Assembly: GCA_030248225.1 (NCBI GenBank)
Contig: JASANE010003350.1
Coordinates: 1 to 64,000 of the forward strand
Direction of reading: 5' to 3'
From: Trileptium ribeirensis
Taxonomy: Eukaryota; Nematoda; Enoplea; Enoplida; Thoracostomopsidae
Length of the DNA: 64,000 nucleotides
Part shown: positions 62,900 through 64,000 of the stretch, in pieces
How positions within the stretch are numbered: position 1 is the stretch's first letter
How the letters are laid out: each line of letters starts with the position of its first letter
Notes under the pieces: model-generated
Seen by the model: only the letters and a program-made list of their open reading frames with translations
Database searches by the model: none
What the model was told of the DNA's origin: nothing
Program-made: the position numbers and the translations under genes

Positions 62900-63450
62900 T
62901 TTTGTTCGCCAACACGAACGTGGTTAAAATTTTTAGTTTTCAGCACTCGCGAACATTGCAATCTCAAATGAAATTGAACAAATTTTTGTTCACAAAACGA
63001 GCTAAATTTTCTGTAAATGTCCAAGTGTTCGCGAACATATAATTTTCATATTTTAAATTTTCAAGAAATTTGTACAATCATTAAATTATTAACCTGGAAT
63101 CATAGTCGAATACGATTTCAAAAAGAACTTGTTCTCGAACTATTTCACTCATAAAATGTTCACAAATAAATTGTAGATTCAAACACAGCGCGAGCGCGAT
63201 TAATAAGTCATTATCTCCACGCAACTTTAATGTTGAAAAGCAAATGTTCGCAAACATTTGATGCTTGGTGATTTTAATCATACATGCTCATAGTGATGTC
63301 GCTTGCGTTTTCTTTATGACAAAATAATCTATACAAAAATAAATTTCTTTAAGAACTACGTTTGTGTTCGCGAACAACATTTGCTTAAGAATATACATTT
63401 GTGTTCGCGAACAAATTTAATTGTTTATACGTTTGCCTTCACGAACAAGT
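62900..63450. repeat. Cluster of GTTCGCGAAC palindromes
   Basis: Exact GTTCGCGAAC occurs at 63027-63036, 63366-63375 and 63403-63412. Near-matches lie at 63131 (GTTCTCGAAC), 63246 (GTTCGCAAAC), about 62945 (ACTCGCGAAC), about 62904 (GTTCGCCAAC) and about 63437 (CTTCACGAAC). The last three sites (63366-63445) sit in a degenerate tandem array of about 34-37 bp. Confidence 0.75.
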
Positions 63451-64000
63451 TTAAAAATACTATGTATCAAATGTTGAACAACATGTTTAAAATAGTTTCC
63501 ATCGCAGAGTTATTGCACCCCATGTGTCGTTGCCTCTCTATAACACTGTTCACGGACAAAAAGTACGAATATAAAACTCACAAAATTATGTTTTCAACAA
63601 TTTGTGGATTTCACTAACCAATTTGCAAACCAAAAATTACCCATTTCATACCACCTTACAGATGTTCTGAGATGCTTTTACTACATTATGCATCACAAAT
63701 AAGCGTTTTGTTACAAAAAATATGGCAATTTTAAAAATATGATGGTAGTAGGCAGGGGTATTTAACTTTAGTCCTGTATTAAAGCCCGGGGGCATTCCAA
63801 CAAAAGTGGCCCGGCAGCTGCTCAAAATACAAAAAGTGGGATGCCCGTAACTCTTACCAGTTATGTGTTGTGGCGGTCGCAATGGGACAAAAAAAGCAAT
63901 TTTTACTTGTCGCCCGGATGTGGACACTCTACTGTCTTAGCTCGCACCGTTTCAATTAAAACATCGCAGAAAGGAAAACTTACAATGAAAACGTAGCAGG
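63451..64000. other. End of window without a recognised gene
   Basis: A 93-codon minus ORF (63646-63927) has no recognised domain. The plus ORF 63303-63617 simply reads through the palindrome array. Confidence 0.35.

Overview
The window is animal (metazoan) nuclear DNA. It is AT-rich and mostly non-coding. It carries one large C2H2 zinc-finger gene of the EGR (early growth response; insect Stripe) family, with a spliceosomal 3' splice site and an AATAAA polyadenylation signal, plus relics of hAT, piggyBac, possible PIF/Harbinger, Ty3/Gypsy and non-LTR elements. The long, Gln/Ser/Thr-rich EGR protein suggests an invertebrate; I cannot name the species.

The dominant structure is a giant inverted repeat. 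Bases 1-27808 (left arm) pair, base by base in reverse complement, with 28823-56614 (right arm). About 1 kb of unpaired spacer (27809-28822) lies between them. Base 1 already pairs with base 56614, so the left arm may continue outside the window. For paired features the two coordinates always sum to about 56,608-56,631, so no insertion or deletion larger than a few tens of bases separates the arms. Sequence identity is uneven: near-perfect in the 15-16 kb and 19.6-21 kb blocks (and mirrors), clearly lower at the outer ends and in the EGR exon.

Layout of each arm, from the centre outward: a terminal EGR exon transcribed away from the centre (right copy open from splice acceptor to stop, left copy broken by frameshifts and stops); its 3' UTR and polyA signal; about 8 kb of near-identical non-coding DNA with two exon-like ORFs; a 156-bp small ORF identical in both arms; short tandem repeats; a piggyBac transposase relic; a 1.05-kb deleted hAT element with 8-bp target-site duplications; unrecognised ORFs and promoter-like modules; a possible Harbinger fragment; a Ty3/Gypsy protease-reverse transcriptase fragment preceded (right arm) by two perfect heat-shock-element arrays; and an unrecognised outer segment with a conserved stem-loop.

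From 56615 to 64000 the sequence is outside the repeat. It holds the 3' end of a non-LTR retrotransposon, a perfect 62-bp inverted repeat, a purine-rich tract, a small GC-rich island, a GAGCC-rich stretch and a cluster of GTTCGCGAAC palindromes.

The main question is whether the palindrome is real or an assembly product. The unique spacer and the arm-specific lesions argue against a trivial fold-back read. The lack of any large indel between arms that differ by many substitutions argues for caution. Most ORFs other than EGR and the transposon fragments could not be assigned to any family.
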